Source: Streptomyces glomeratus
GTDB lineage: Bacteria; Actinomycetota; Actinomycetes; Streptomycetales; Streptomycetaceae
Reading direction: 5' to 3'
DNA length: 64,000 bases
Assembly (NCBI RefSeq): GCF_021462825.1
Contig: NZ_JAKEEB010000021.1
Location: forward strand, 55,619-119,618
The notes under the pieces were generated by a model. The model made no database searches and had not been told where the DNA came from. It saw nothing but the letters and a program-made list of their open reading frames with translations. Below are positions 41,699-50,826 of the stretch, one piece after another (position 1 is the stretch's first letter; the number at the start of each line of letters is the position of its first letter). Both the position numbers and the translations under genes were made by a program.

Positions 41699-42140
41699 AG
41701 AAATCCCTGTTTTCGTCATGCGCAGAGGAGATATGTGAGCTTGGAGTCGGCCGCGCACCGGCACCGGCCCCGTGCCAGATCGGCCTGCCGGGAAGGGCTT
41801 GGTGGGTGAGGTGGGACGTCAGCGCCTCAGCGGGCGGCGTGCAGCCTGTAGCGGGTCAGCGAACAGGCGACCGATGCCGGGCCCGTTCCTCGTCGCTTCA
41901 GCTCACCACACGCCGGCGCTGCCGCTACGGCCAGAACCCCAGGACGGTCTGATCCGAACAACCAGCCACTGTCCACGAACGGTTGGCGCGCAGCGCCCAC
42001 AAGACGCCCACCTCTGCCACCTGCCCAACGCCGGATTGCTGCTTGTCAGCCGCCGTCCCAAGGGCCACACCGGCGTCGGCGTCCGTGTCCGTGATGGCCT
42101 GATCCTTCTTCGTGGAGCGATGCGGATCGAATGGGGTTTG
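41699..42140. other. 442-base gap between MFS and tatC genes
   Basis: No supported gene. It holds the promoter region of the minus-strand MFS gene and the 3' side of tatC. No palindrome of the MarR type and no strong hairpin were noticed. Confidence 0.4.
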
Positions 42141-43022
42141 TCATGGGCGGGGAGCGGCGATGCTGCTCGGCGGCTCGATGGGGGCCGCAGTCAGGTCCAG
42201 GGGGCATGCCTCCACGTCCCGCGGGCTTCCGCCCGTCCCGCCGACGCGGGTGCGCCCTCGGCGGCGGTCGTTGCACCAGGCGATCGCGCACGCAACCAGG
42301 TACAACAGGCCGATGGGTACGGCGAGTAGCAGCATGCTCAGGGGGTCCGTGCTGGGGGTGGCGACCGCGGCGAAGACGGCGATGCCCATGAACATCCCGC
42401 GCCACCAGCCGATCATCTGACGCGCAGTGATCACCCCACCGAGGTTCAGCAGCACAAGCAGGAACGGCAGTTCGAAGGACAGGCCGAAGACGACGACCAT
42501 GCGGGTGGCCAGGTTGAGGTAGCCGTCAATGGGCAGGAGGTTGGTCGCTTTTTCGGGGGTGAAGGAGATCAGCACCCGCGCCGTGGTCGGCAGGAGCCAG
42601 TAGGCCATCGCGGCGCCGCACAAGAACAAGGGAACACCTGCCCCGAGGAGGGCCAGGGAGTACTTCCTTTCCTTGCGGTACAGGCCTGGTACGACGAAAG
42701 CCCACAGCTGGTAGAGCCACACCGGGCTCGCCGCGACGACTCCCGCGGTGACCGACACCTTCAGTGCGAGGGTGAAGGGCGAGAGGAGGCCGTTGACGGA
42801 GATCAGGCCGCAGTGTGCCGCCTCGGCGGTGCCGGTCGGCCGGCCCGGAACGCAACCGGGTAGGGGATCGATGAGGAATGCAATCAGCTGTTTGTAGAAG
42901 AGGGCTGCGACGATCGTGGCGAGCAGGATTGCTCCAACGGCCTTGACGAGGCGGTTCCGCAGCTCGCGCAGGTGCTCTCCCAGGGGCATCCGCGCAGGGT
43001 CGTGCGAGGCGTGTTTGGGCAT
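42141..43022 (-). CDS. tatC: Twin-arginine translocase subunit TatC
   Basis: About 293 residues from an ATG at 43022 (MPKHASHDPARMPLGEHLRE); ATGs at 43052 and 43091 are also in frame. Six hydrophobic segments. TatC signatures are MPLGEHLRELRNRLVKAV, SPVWLYQLWAFVVPGLYRKE with its conserved Glu, and VFGLSFELPFLLVLL. TatC is the receptor for twin-arginine signal peptides. The last gene of a tatB-tatA-tatC operon. The C-terminal extension is Arg/Pro-rich and longer than usual. Confidence 0.93.
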   Translation of the reverse strand: MPKHASHDPARMPLGEHLRELRNRLVKAVGAILLATIVAALFYKQLIAFLIDPLPGCVPGRPTGTAEAAHCGLISVNGLLSPFTLALKVSVTAGVVAASPVWLYQLWAFVVPGLYRKERKYSLALLGAGVPLFLCGAAMAYWLLPTTARVLISFTPEKATNLLPIDGYLNLATRMVVVFGLSFELPFLLVLLNLGGVITARQMIGWWRGMFMGIAVFAAVATPSTDPLSMLLLAVPIGLLYLVACAIAWCNDRRRGRTRVGGTGGSPRDVEACPLDLTAAPIEPPSSIAAPRP

Positions 43023-43087
43023 GGGCAGTCCCGGTGCCTTCGAGTGCGGCATCTGCCGCACATGTCCGTGTCGGTGGTGGTGGCGCG

Positions 43088-43354
43088 TCAACGCTGGTGA
43101 GCGTTGTCTGCCTCGGACGCTTGCAAAACCGTGGAGCGGTCGTCGTGCGCGTGCTGGACGGCGGGGGTGGTGGCCTGCGCGTCGGTGTGGGAGTCGCCCG
43201 CGTCGTCCTGCCTCATGGCCTTGGTCTCACTCTTGAGGATCCGCAGCGACTGCCCGAAGGAGCGGGCCATCTCGGGAAGACGCTTGGCGCCGAAGAGGAG
43301 GAGGACGACAGCGAGAATGACGAGGAGCTCCGGTGCTCCGAGCCTGCCGAACAT
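43088..43354 (-). CDS. tatA: Twin-arginine translocase subunit TatA
   Basis: 88 residues from an ATG at 43354 (GAAGGGAA binding site). A single N-terminal helix MFGRLGAPELLVILAVVLLL is followed by the FGAKRLPEMARSFGQSLRI amphipathic helix with the FG hinge, then an acidic tail. This is the pore-forming subunit. The gene lies between tatB and tatC on the same strand. Confidence 0.93.
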   Translation of the reverse strand: MFGRLGAPELLVILAVVLLLFGAKRLPEMARSFGQSLRILKSETKAMRQDDAGDSHTDAQATTPAVQHAHDDRSTVLQASEADNAHQR

Positions 43355-43552
43355 GGGTGGTTCCCTTCTGGAGGACTGACGTACAGGAGCGGCGCTCCGG
43401 TACAGGTGATCTGGCCGCAGGCGGATGTGAAGCCTGCCTTGGGTACGCGTAGTTGGGTCAGTGGGCCCAGATGGGCCGGGCGGAGGCGCCGCATGGACGC
43501 GCTTGGGCACGACGGCGTGAACTGACCGTGGCAGACAGTGCACGCGAGGCCG

Positions 43553-43975
43553 TCAGTGGTTCGTCGCGGTCCGCTGCGTTGACTGCTGCTGCTCGTGGTG
43601 GTCGTCAACAGCCGCCGGGACCGGGCCGGATCCGACAGACCTCTTTGGAGACTGCGAGGTGTTCGCCGCCGGATTGCCGAGCAATTCCCTTTCCGGGCCG
43701 GAGCCGGAGGCCGGCTCGGACAGGTTCAGGTCCTCGGCGCTCAGCAGGTGCTTGCGGACGAGCGACTTCGGATTCAGATCATCCAAGGCCATGCCCTGCA
43801 TTTCAGGGGGGAGTTCGGCCCGGATGTCGGCCTGAGTGCTCTGCAAGAACTCGCGCAGCCTGCGCATGTTTCTCGCGACAGTCGACACCGTCGTGGGGAG
43901 TTTCTCGGGCCCGAGCAGAATCACGGCCAGCACGAGCAGTGTCACAATTTCGAGCGGGCCGATGTCGAAGAACAT
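43553..43975 (-). CDS. tatB: Twin-arginine translocase subunit TatB-like
   Basis: 140 residues from an ATG at 43975 (MFFDIGPLEIVTLLVLAVIL). The first helix starts with FDIGPLEI and is followed by the LGPEKLPTTVSTVARNMRR amphipathic helix, as in TatB and actinobacterial TatB-like proteins. A longer Pro/Gln/His-rich tail follows. Role: links TatC-bound precursors to the TatA pore. First gene of the accessory Tat operon; a strong hairpin at 44148-44187 separates it from the upstream hydrolase gene. Confidence 0.88.
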   Translation of the reverse strand: MFFDIGPLEIVTLLVLAVILLGPEKLPTTVSTVARNMRRLREFLQSTQADIRAELPPEMQGMALDDLNPKSLVRKHLLSAEDLNLSEPASGSGPERELLGNPAANTSQSPKRSVGSGPVPAAVDDHHEQQQSTQRTATNH

Positions 43976-44147
43976 GTACGGCTCCAGTGTGGGCTGGTGA
44001 GGGTTACGCCGCGCCCGGGCGGGCGGTGATGCACGGCCGCTTGCACGGCCCAGCGGCAGCCCGCTACGGATCGGCCGTGCAGAGCACGAGAGTGGCCCCA
44101 TGGCCTGTTGCCCGGATGTGATCGAGCCACCAAGACGGGGCGTTGGC

Positions 44148-44187
44148 CGTCGTTCTTCCCGTCGGAACACCGACGGGAAGAACGACG
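44148..44187. terminator. Very strong hairpin between hydrolase and tat genes
   Basis: Perfect 18-bp stem: CGTCGTTCTTCCCGTCGG at 44148-44165 pairs with 44170-44187 across an AACA loop. No T-run follows. It is downstream of the isochorismatase-family gene and upstream of tatB, so it probably insulates the two units. Confidence 0.82.
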
Positions 44188-44374
44188 ACACTCGCTCGAG
44201 CGATCCGGCCATTGACCAGCGAGAGGGGTAGGGAAACTCACGTACTTCCTGGACGCAGAGCCCCAGCTGCTCGCAGACGGCCAGGCGGCCGGCTGGTCGG
44301 CCTCGTTCCTATGAGCGAGGCCCTGGTGGGCGCGCTCCCCCGACATCAGATCGCCGTGGGCGGGGCTGGGGGCA

Positions 44375-45139
44375 TCAGTGGTGGCTGAGGAGCTGCTCTT
44401 CGAGGTCGAGGATGGCGCCGAAGGCTCCGAAGTGCTCCTTGTTGATCTTCGCCACGCCCGGGATGGTGGCGGTGTGCGACCAGTCGCGCTGCAGTTCGCC
44501 CATCACGGCATTCCAGGTGATGGGAACGACACCCTCATCGGCCATGCGCCGCACGGCCATGTCGTGGGCCTCGACGCTGGTGCCGCCCGAGGCGTCGGTG
44601 ACGGCGTAGACCTCGTACCCCTCGTCCAGCGCGGCCAGGGCAGGGTAGGTCAGGCAGATCTCGGTCCACAGCGCGGCGATCACGATCTTCTTGGCGCCGG
44701 TCTTGCGAATCGCCTTGACGACGTTGGCGTCCTCCCAGGCGTTGAGCGTGGTGCGATCGTGCACCTCCTGGCCGGGGAAGACGTCGCGGATCTGGGGGAT
44801 CAGCTTGCCGCCCCGCTCGGACAGGACGCTGGTCAGCACGGTGGGGACACCGAACACCTTGGCTGCCTTGGCCAGGCCCGTCACGTTGTTGACCACAGTC
44901 GTCGTGGGGTGACTGTTCACACCGGCCAGAAGGGAAGGCTGATGGTCCACGAGCACGAAGACCGAGTTCTTGGCGCTGATCGGATCCCAGTGCCGACGCC
45001 CGCTCGCACCGGCCGGGCTCGCCCCCGCCGAGCCGGCACCCGCGCCCGCGGCGTTCGCGGTGCCCGTTCCAGCGACCACGGCAGCCGCACCTGCGGCCGA
45101 CGCCGCCAGAACCGAACGCCTGCTGGTAATACCAGACAT
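44375..45139 (-). CDS. Exported isochorismatase-family (YcaC-like) hydrolase with twin-arginine signal
   Basis: 254 residues from an ATG at 45139. The N-terminus SRRSVLAASAAGAAAVVAG has a twin-arginine (R7-R8) followed by a moderately hydrophobic Ala-rich stretch and an ANA-type cleavage site near residue 31. The mature domain has FVLVDHQPSLL (catalytic-type Asp), TTTVVNNVTGLAKAAKVFGVP and ALWTEICLTYPALAALDEGY (catalytic-type Cys), matching cysteine hydrolases of the isochorismatase/YcaC group that act on amide or C-O bonds of small molecules. Known: such proteins are usually cytosolic, so export is unusual. A MarR-type palindrome lies at 45216, upstream of the start. The nearby tatB-tatA-tatC genes suggest dedicated export. 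Confidence 0.88.
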   Translation of the reverse strand: MSGITSRRSVLAASAAGAAAVVAGTGTANAAGAGAGSAGASPAGASGRRHWDPISAKNSVFVLVDHQPSLLAGVNSHPTTTVVNNVTGLAKAAKVFGVPTVLTSVLSERGGKLIPQIRDVFPGQEVHDRTTLNAWEDANVVKAIRKTGAKKIVIAALWTEICLTYPALAALDEGYEVYAVTDASGGTSVEAHDMAVRRMADEGVVPITWNAVMGELQRDWSHTATIPGVAKINKEHFGAFGAILDLEEQLLSHH

Positions 45140-45215
45140 GATGCATCTCCTGTGAAATGAGGAAGCCAGAGACTGCCGCCCCGATCAGGGCGACAGCACG
45201 ACCATACCCCAGCTT

Positions 45216-45229
45216 GTTAACCAGTCAAC
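45216..45229. promoter_or_regulatory. MarR-type operator upstream of the Tat-exported hydrolase
   Basis: GTTAA-CCAG-TCAAC, 77 bases before the ATG at 45139, with a further half-site GTTGAT at 45235-45240. Confidence 0.6.
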
Positions 45230-45456
45230 TACTAGTTGATCGTCGACGGTCCCGGCGAGCCACTCCCCCGATGCACACCGAAGATGCACCGGCTTCGCCG
45301 ACCTGCAGTTCATTGCCGACGGCTACGACCTGCTCACCGACAGTCGACGGGCCTGTGACCGAGCCCCTTCCCGCCGCCTCATTGCTGTGACGGCGAGCAG
45401 GCTCGCGGCGACGGCATTTCCTCACCCCGGCTTGCCGCAACACCTCGACCAGGCCC

Positions 45457-45499
45457 TTTGACGCATCAACTAAATCCTGAGATGGTTGATGCATCAACC
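45457..45499. promoter_or_regulatory. Tandem MarR-type operators upstream of the His/Asp-rich secreted protein
   Basis: TTTGA-CGCA-TCAAC at 45457-45470 and a perfect palindrome GGTTGATGCATCAACC at 45484-45499, about 27 bases apart (2.5 helical turns). The rest of the 45140-45683 gap contains no supported gene; the long minus-strand frame over it has no protein-like features. Confidence 0.65.
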
Positions 45500-45683
45500 A
45501 CTGAGGGGCGGCCAAGACGCCGCAAGCACCCAAGAGTGCTCCGGCAGAGCCAAACATGAGGGTCCCCTCCGGATACCCCCGTCCCTCGGCGCCCAGCTGA
45601 TCCGGAATTTCCGGATCGCAGATCACGGACATGGCTGCGGCCGCCTGGTCGGCGGAATCGCGGTACATCACAAGGAGATGGCT

Positions 45684-46121
45684 ATGAACAGCTGGATCAG
45701 GCGCGTCCCGATCGCTCTCGCTTCTGTGGCGATGGCGGGCGGAGCCCTTCTCGGTGCCGGCGGCTCGGCGTCAGCGGCGACGGCTGCGGGGCCCGTGGAT
45801 CACACGCAGTCCTCGATCGCCGCCTTCGGGACCGGCGACGGACGTGACGACTACCGCAACGACGGACACGCAAGCGGCCAGGGGAAACGGGACGACGACC
45901 GGGACGCGCACCGTGGCTGGCACACGGACGACGACCGCCGAGGTCACCACCATGGCCGGCACCACCACCGCAGGTGGGAAAAGCGATGGGTCGGTCACCA
46001 CCTGTACGTCTGGAACGGGCACCGGTGGGTCGAGGTGACGTCGTGGCACGACGCCGGTGTCGGCTGCTGGTACCTGGACCAACTCGTGCTGGTCAGCGCT
46101 GGTAGGGGCTGCAGGCCGTAG
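45684..46121 (+). CDS. Small secreted His/Asp/Arg-rich protein
   Basis: 145 residues from an ATG at 45684, with AAGGAG six bases upstream; an in-frame ATG at 45678 lies right after the binding site and is less likely. A Sec signal peptide ends in GSASAATA (about residue 31). The mature part is very rich in Asp, His and Arg: GRDDYRNDGHASGQ, then GHHHGRHHHRRWEKRW, then a short Trp-rich end (LYVWNGHRWVEVTSW) with two cysteines. The His cluster suggests metal or polyphosphate binding at the surface (inference). It lies directly downstream of two MarR-type sites. Confidence 0.75.
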   Translation: MNSWIRRVPIALASVAMAGGALLGAGGSASAATAAGPVDHTQSSIAAFGTGDGRDDYRNDGHASGQGKRDDDRDAHRGWHTDDDRRGHHHGRHHHRRWEKRWVGHHLYVWNGHRWVEVTSWHDAGVGCWYLDQLVLVSAGRGCRP

Positions 46122-46135
46122 CGGCCGGCTTGACG

Positions 46136-46174
46136 CGTCGTAAGGACGCGACCGGAGGCTGCGTCCTTACGACG
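46136..46174. terminator. Hairpin terminator after the His/Asp-rich gene
   Basis: Perfect 14-bp stem CGTCGTAAGGACGC (46136-46149) with GCGTCCTTACGACG (46161-46174), 11-base loop, 15 bases after the stop. It has no T-run, which is usual for Streptomyces. Confidence 0.75.
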
Positions 46175-46361
46175 TCGGACGACCGCTCGCCAGGCCGACA
46201 TCAGGACCGGGCCGATGAGATCGCTTCCCGACGGAACGGGACACACGCAGAAAACACTTCTTCCGATGCCTTTGGCTGCGCCGCGTGCCGCCATGTCCCA
46301 TACCTCGGGCGCGGGAAGCGATCGCAGTGCCGAGCGAGCGGGAACAGGAGAGCGAGGGACA

Positions 46362-46574
46362 GTGAAATCGGTCAGAACCGTGGCACACGAACTGCCCGCG
46401 CGGCTTGTCGTGTCGCACGACCTGTCGGTATCGATGCGTGTAGCACTCCAATATGAGGCGGATGATCCTTATGCCGTCCGTGCCACCTTTTACCCTCTCG
46501 ACCGGAGTTGGACAGTTGAGTGGTTCCTCAGCCGTGACATGCTGGCTCAGGCTCTGCTCGAGCACACCTGCTGA
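46362..46574 (+). CDS. Truncated SsgA-like (SALP) sporulation/cell-division protein
   Basis: 70 residues from a GTG at 46362 with GAGGGAC upstream. LVVSHDLSVSMRVALQYEAD, DPYAVRATFYPLDRSWTVEW and FLSRDMLAQALLEHTC match the N-terminal half of SsgA-like proteins, which occur only in sporulating actinomycetes and guide septum sites. Usual length is 130-150, so it stops about half way. The bases after the stop read in another frame as RVTPASRRLAVCSTARELR, which weakly resembles the missing half. A frameshift is therefore likely. Confidence 0.7.
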   Translation: MKSVRTVAHELPARLVVSHDLSVSMRVALQYEADDPYAVRATFYPLDRSWTVEWFLSRDMLAQALLEHTC

Positions 46575-46771
46575 CCGAGGCCCGCAGGGTGACGCCCGCG
46601 AGCCGGCGTCTGGCCGTGTGCTCAACCGCCCGGGAGCTTCGTTATCCCTGGGGGACACGGCTCCACACCGGCGGCGATCTGGGCGAGGGTGTCGTGTGAG
46701 CCGCCGGCCGTCACCCGATCGGTGGCCGCTCTGACGGACGGCTGCACCTGGCAGCCGGGATCGTCCTGAAT

Positions 46772-48924
46772 TTATAGGGAGTCCCATGTCGGGAATCCGG
46801 CGGACGGCTTCTCGTTCAGCTCGGCCCAGACCGTCTTGCCTTGCCGGGCGTGGCGTGTTCCCCAGCGCTCGGCGAGTTGGGCGACCAGGAGCAGGCCCCG
46901 TCCTCCCTCGTCGAAGGTGCGGGCCCGGCGCAGGTGAGGCGTGGTGCTGCTTGTATCGGAGACCTCGCACACGAGGGCACGGTCGTGGATCAGGCGCAGC
47001 CCTATGGGAGGGCGGCCGTAGCGTATGGCGTTGGTGACCAGTTCGCTGACCGTCAGTTCGGTGGTGAACTCGAGCTCCTCCAGACCCCACCTGCTCAGCT
47101 GTTGGGCGACATCCGATCGGGCCTGGGCCACGGCGACGGGGTCGGCGTCCACGTCCCAGCTGGCGACTTGGCAAGCTCCAAGGGCGTGGGTGCGGGCCAG
47201 GAGCAGGGCGACATCGTCGTGCGGTCGATCAGCGGGTAGCAAAGCATCGAGCACGGTGTCGCACGTGGCTTGCAGGGAGGGAGCGGGTTGGGCGAGGGCT
47301 TGGCGGAGCAGGGCGATACCCGCGTCGATGTCGTGGTCGCGGGCTTCGATCAGGCCATCGGTGTAGAGGGCCAGGAGGCTGCCTTCGGGCAGGTCGAACT
47401 CCGCCGCCTCGAACGGCAGGCCGCCCAGGCCCAGCGGCGGGCCGGGGGGCAGGTCGAGGAGGTCGGCGGTTCCGTCCCGGCTCACCACGGCGGGCGGCAC
47501 GTGCCCCGCGCGGGCGAGGGCGCACTGGCGGGAGACGGGGTCGTAGACGGCGTACAGACAGGTAGCGCCGATGTCCCCGGCCGCTTCGATGGCCGGGCCT
47601 GCGGAGGCTTCGGCGGACAGACGGATGACGACGTCGTCCAGGTGGGTGAGGAGTTCGTCGGGCGGCAGGTCGATGTCGGCCAGGGTGCGGACGGCGGTCC
47701 GCAGCCGTCCCATGGTGGCGGCGGCATGGATGCCGCGTCCGACCACGTCACCCACCACCAGGGCGACACGGGCCCCGGACAGCGGGATGACGTCGTACCA
47801 GTCGCCGCCTACCCCGCCTTGGGCCCCCGCGGGCAGGTAGCGGTAGGCGATCTCCACGGCCGACTGCTCCGCGGTGTGCTGAGGGAGCAGGCTGCGCTGC
47901 AGGGTGAGGGCGGTGGCACGCGCATGCTGTAACGGCGGGCGTTATCGACGGCCACCGCCGCCCGGGCGGCGATCTCCTGGGCAAGGAGCAGGTCCTCGTC
48001 GTCAAAGAGGTCGGGGTTGTGGTGCCGGATGAACTGCGCAACGCCCAGCGTGGAGTCCCGGGCCCGCAGCGGCACCACCAGCGTCGAGTGGGCCAGTTGG
48101 TCACCACCGGCGACATCACGGGGCGCTGCCGGGCCGATGTGCCGGGAGGGCTGACCGGTGATCAGGGCACGAGCCGGCGGCGAACCCTGCGGGCTGGTGT
48201 GGAGCGGCTGCGGCCGGATCGCCGATGCCGGGTCGCCCTCCACCACCGACCGCTGGGCGACCCGCCGGAGCGTGACAGGGCCGTCCACCGGTGTGTCGTT
48301 TCCGTGCAGCACGGAGTCAAGCAGGTCGACGGTGACGAGGTCGGCGAAGCGCTCGGTGGCGAGGTCCGCCAGTTCCTGCGCGGTGCGGGCGATGTCCAGC
48401 GTGGTGCCGATGCGCATGCCCGCCTCGTTCACCATCGACAGCCGCCACTGCAGTCGCCGGTCCCGCTCCCTCTGGTAGACCGCCACGCCCTGCTCCGACA
48501 TGCGGTCGACGTAACCGGCCATCGTCACGATCAGTTTACGCGCGGCTACGCTGATCAGATCGGCGTCGCCGGTCAGCCGGGGCATCTCTTCGAGTAGCCG
48601 GTCGACGACGACACCCTGCCAGAGCCGGAAGGCCCGCAGTATCACGCTGAGGGGCGTTCCGTGGCGGGCTAGCCGACCCGTGCGGTCAGCGTCGGCAGCC
48701 GGCGTTTCGATCCGGCCCGGTTCGATGCCATCCGCCAGGCCGGCCAAGGCCGCAAGAACGTGCTCGGCAACGTTCTTCGCCGTCATACGGGCGATGTCCG
48801 GGTCTTCCCAGACCTCAGGAACTCCGCGCTGCAAGGACCGCTCCACATCATGGATCAGCTGGTCTGCTCGCAGGCTGACCTCACGCGCGGCACGGGAGAC
48901 AAGACTGTCCGCAGTGAAGCCCAC
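46772..48924 (-). pseudogene. GAF / PP2C (SpoIIE) / HATPase regulator, split by one frameshift
   Basis: Order of domains: an N-terminal helical RsbRD-like region (LRADQLIHDVERSLQRGVPE and LRAFRLWQGVVVDRLLEEMP), a GAF domain ending in AARAAVAVDNARRY, a SpoIIE-type PP2C phosphatase (GGVGGDWYDVIPLSG, LVVGDVVGRGIHAAATMGRL), and a C-terminal kinase-like ATPase domain (LTVSELVTNAIRYG, GRGLLLVAQLAERWGTRH). The first frame, from a possible GTG at 48924, leaves the correct frame after NARRY near 47928 and stops at 47809. The second half has no start of its own and resumes at ARATALTLQRSLLPQ. One missing base would rejoin them into about 717 residues. Such proteins act in sigma-factor partner switching. 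It could be a real mutation or an assembly error. Confidence 0.82.
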
Positions 48925-49424
48925 AAGGACGACGTTACGCCGCACCGGCGTGCAGAGCCCGTCAGGGTCCGGGGAGCCAGGCCCAGCGTGCGCACGTGGT
49001 CCAGCGGCAGCGCCGGAACGCGCGCAGATCCCGAGCACCCTGATCAAGGGGGTGCCGGGCGGCCCCTCGGCCCTCGTCCCACTCTGTGTCATGGGCTTGC
49101 ACCGAACGTAAGCGCGGTTGCTGCGCAGACGGCCCACCGCCCGCGGGTGCATTCCTGGGCCACGGCCCGGCTTGCCAGGTCACTGCGGGGGACGCCCGCT
49201 GACCCGCCGCCCGCCTTCGCTCCACGCCGGCGGTCAACCCCCAGCACCCACGCGATCTGGACGGCAACCGTGCTGGGCACCTCGGTGTGCCTTGCCTTGA
49301 CTGTGCACTGCGCTCCCCCTCGCCCATCGGCCGATCGGGAGCGGCAGCTGACAGCCCCGGCATGTCCGCGGCGCGCATCCGCCCGCCCGCCGGCAGGCAC
49401 GCTGCCGGTCGGGGCGGCGAACTG
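48925..49424. other. 500-base gap, no supported gene
   Basis: Upstream of the regulator start (48924). An in-frame ATG at 49092 could extend the regulator by a Pro/Gly/Arg-rich leader, but it has no clear binding site. Beyond that I see no gene and no hairpin. Confidence 0.35.
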
Positions 49425-49624
49425 AACAGCCCGGCAAGCAGCGTGGCCTTGCCGGCAGAGCTGTACCCGAGGACTCCGACGGTGATCATCGTCGCAGACA
49501 GGCGGTTCAAGCCCTGGCGGAGCAGTTCGAGCTGTTCGGCGCCGTGACGTTCAGGGTCCTCTGCCGGAAGTTGGTGCGCGGCCTGCGCCGAGGGACAAAG
49601 GACCCGCTGGTCGTCCTGGGGCAT
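49425..49624 (-). pseudogene. P-loop GTPase remnant
   Basis: The first ~65 codons of a minus-strand frame starting at 49624 contain LELLRQGLNRLSATMITVGV followed by LGYSSAGKATLLAGLF, a P-loop as in dynamin-like GTPases (usual form GxxSSGKST). Beyond it the frame becomes Pro/Arg-rich without the later GTPase motifs, so only the N-terminal part remains. It lies 62 bases downstream of the RHH gene on the same strand, so the two may once have been an operon. Confidence 0.4.
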
Positions 49625-49686
49625 CGTGTCCCTCCCTCACACAGGTCGGCTGAACGCGCCGGGCGGTTGGAACGGGCCGACGGGTG

Positions 49687-49932
49687 TCAGAAGAACCGGA
49701 GCCGGACCGGGGACTGCTCGTCGGGCTCCCGGACGAAGAGTTCTCCGCCGCGACTGGCGATCTCCTCCAGGTATGCGTAGACCTGGATTGCACGGTTGAT
49801 CGTGTCCGTCTTGGTGTCGCCTGATAGTCCGGCGGCGGTTTCCAGAGCCGCGGATGACCGGGCGCTGAGGTTGACCGTGACGCGTTCGGCGGTGGTGGTC
49901 TCTCGTCGGCTGGATGCTGTGCTCGCAGTCAT
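49687..49932 (-). CDS. Ribbon-helix-helix DNA-binding protein
   Basis: 81 residues from an ATG at 49932. The core RVTVNLSARSSAALETAAGL, then GDTKTDTINRAIQVYAYLEE is a ribbon-helix-helix (CopG/Arc) fold with one strand and two helices. A short C-terminal segment (GGELFVREPDEQSPVRLRFF) is typical of a common Streptomyces regulator group. No toxin partner is recognisable next to it. Confidence 0.8.
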   Translation of the reverse strand: MTASTASSRRETTTAERVTVNLSARSSAALETAAGLSGDTKTDTINRAIQVYAYLEEIASRGGELFVREPDEQSPVRLRFF

Positions 49933-50826
49933 CTTCTACGCTTCCTCAATCGTCGCACCGCCGACCCCCGTCGGGCGGTGACGGACCACACTGCATGCAC
50001 ACGTCGGGCGATCGACACGCCGAAGAAGGCCCACCCCGGCCCATACCGCGGTTGCCTTCCCTCCCTCGGGTCGTGCAATCGGTACCCACGAGCGAACGCC
50101 AATGATCGCCCATGGGCCCGCGCCCCCGTAGCTCCCCACCTGTGCCAGTGTGGTGATGCCGGACCAGTACACTCCTTATCCCCCGTGACGTCAAGCCAAA
50201 AACCATCTAACTGCTGCTTGTTGCACTGCTCTCTCGCGTGCAGTATTGAACTCGCGCCCTCGGCGGGCGGCGTTCCGCTGCGGCGGCGCGTGAACGGAAG
50301 GGCGGTCGTCAGACGCCTTCCTGAGGCTCCGTGAGCCGCGTGAATATCCGCGCGCACAGCCCGGGGCCGCCGCCCCGGGGGGTGATCGCATCGAGAGGGC
50401 CGGCCACCCAGGACAGACACCCGCGCCCCACTCTCCCGCCCTGACAGGCCGACCGTCCGGCCGTCCGGCATCTCGGGCAGCCGGGCATCTTGACTGTTGC
50501 CTGTGGCAACGCCTTTACCCAGCAGGGCAACCGGCCTACCCGCAGCTTCGCCCTGAGGTCACGACAGGAGAGCGGCACCCGGGGCGGCGACATGACGAGC
50601 CCACACCGGCCTCACGTGCAGCGGCAGCCATCCCACACCCCAAGTGGGCATACAAACAGCATGCATTGAGCGTCTTATCGGCATGCATAATCTGGTCAAT
50701 TCTCTTATCGCGGTGCTAGTTTGTTGCGTAGAGTCGACTCAAGATCACTAAGGGTGGTTGCAGTCGCTCCGCCGAGACCGTGCACGAACGACGGCCACGG
50801 CTCATCCAGCATCGACACCGCGATGG
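49933..50826. promoter_or_regulatory. 894-base gap with repeated GCATGCAT and TCTTATCG boxes
   Basis: Most of this gap (50000-50640) holds no gene I can support. At its end an AT-rich stretch has two palindromic boxes GCATGCAT at 50659-50666 and 50681-50688 (22 bases apart) and two TCTTATCG boxes at 50673-50680 and 50703-50710 (30 bases apart), interleaved. The second GCATGCAT runs into GCATAATCTGG, a possible -10 region. This looks like an operator-promoter for the membrane-protein gene at 50827. Confidence 0.5.

Noticed and set aside
45225..45671. 148-codon minus-strand frame
   Set aside because: Lies over the tandem operators; no protein-like segments.
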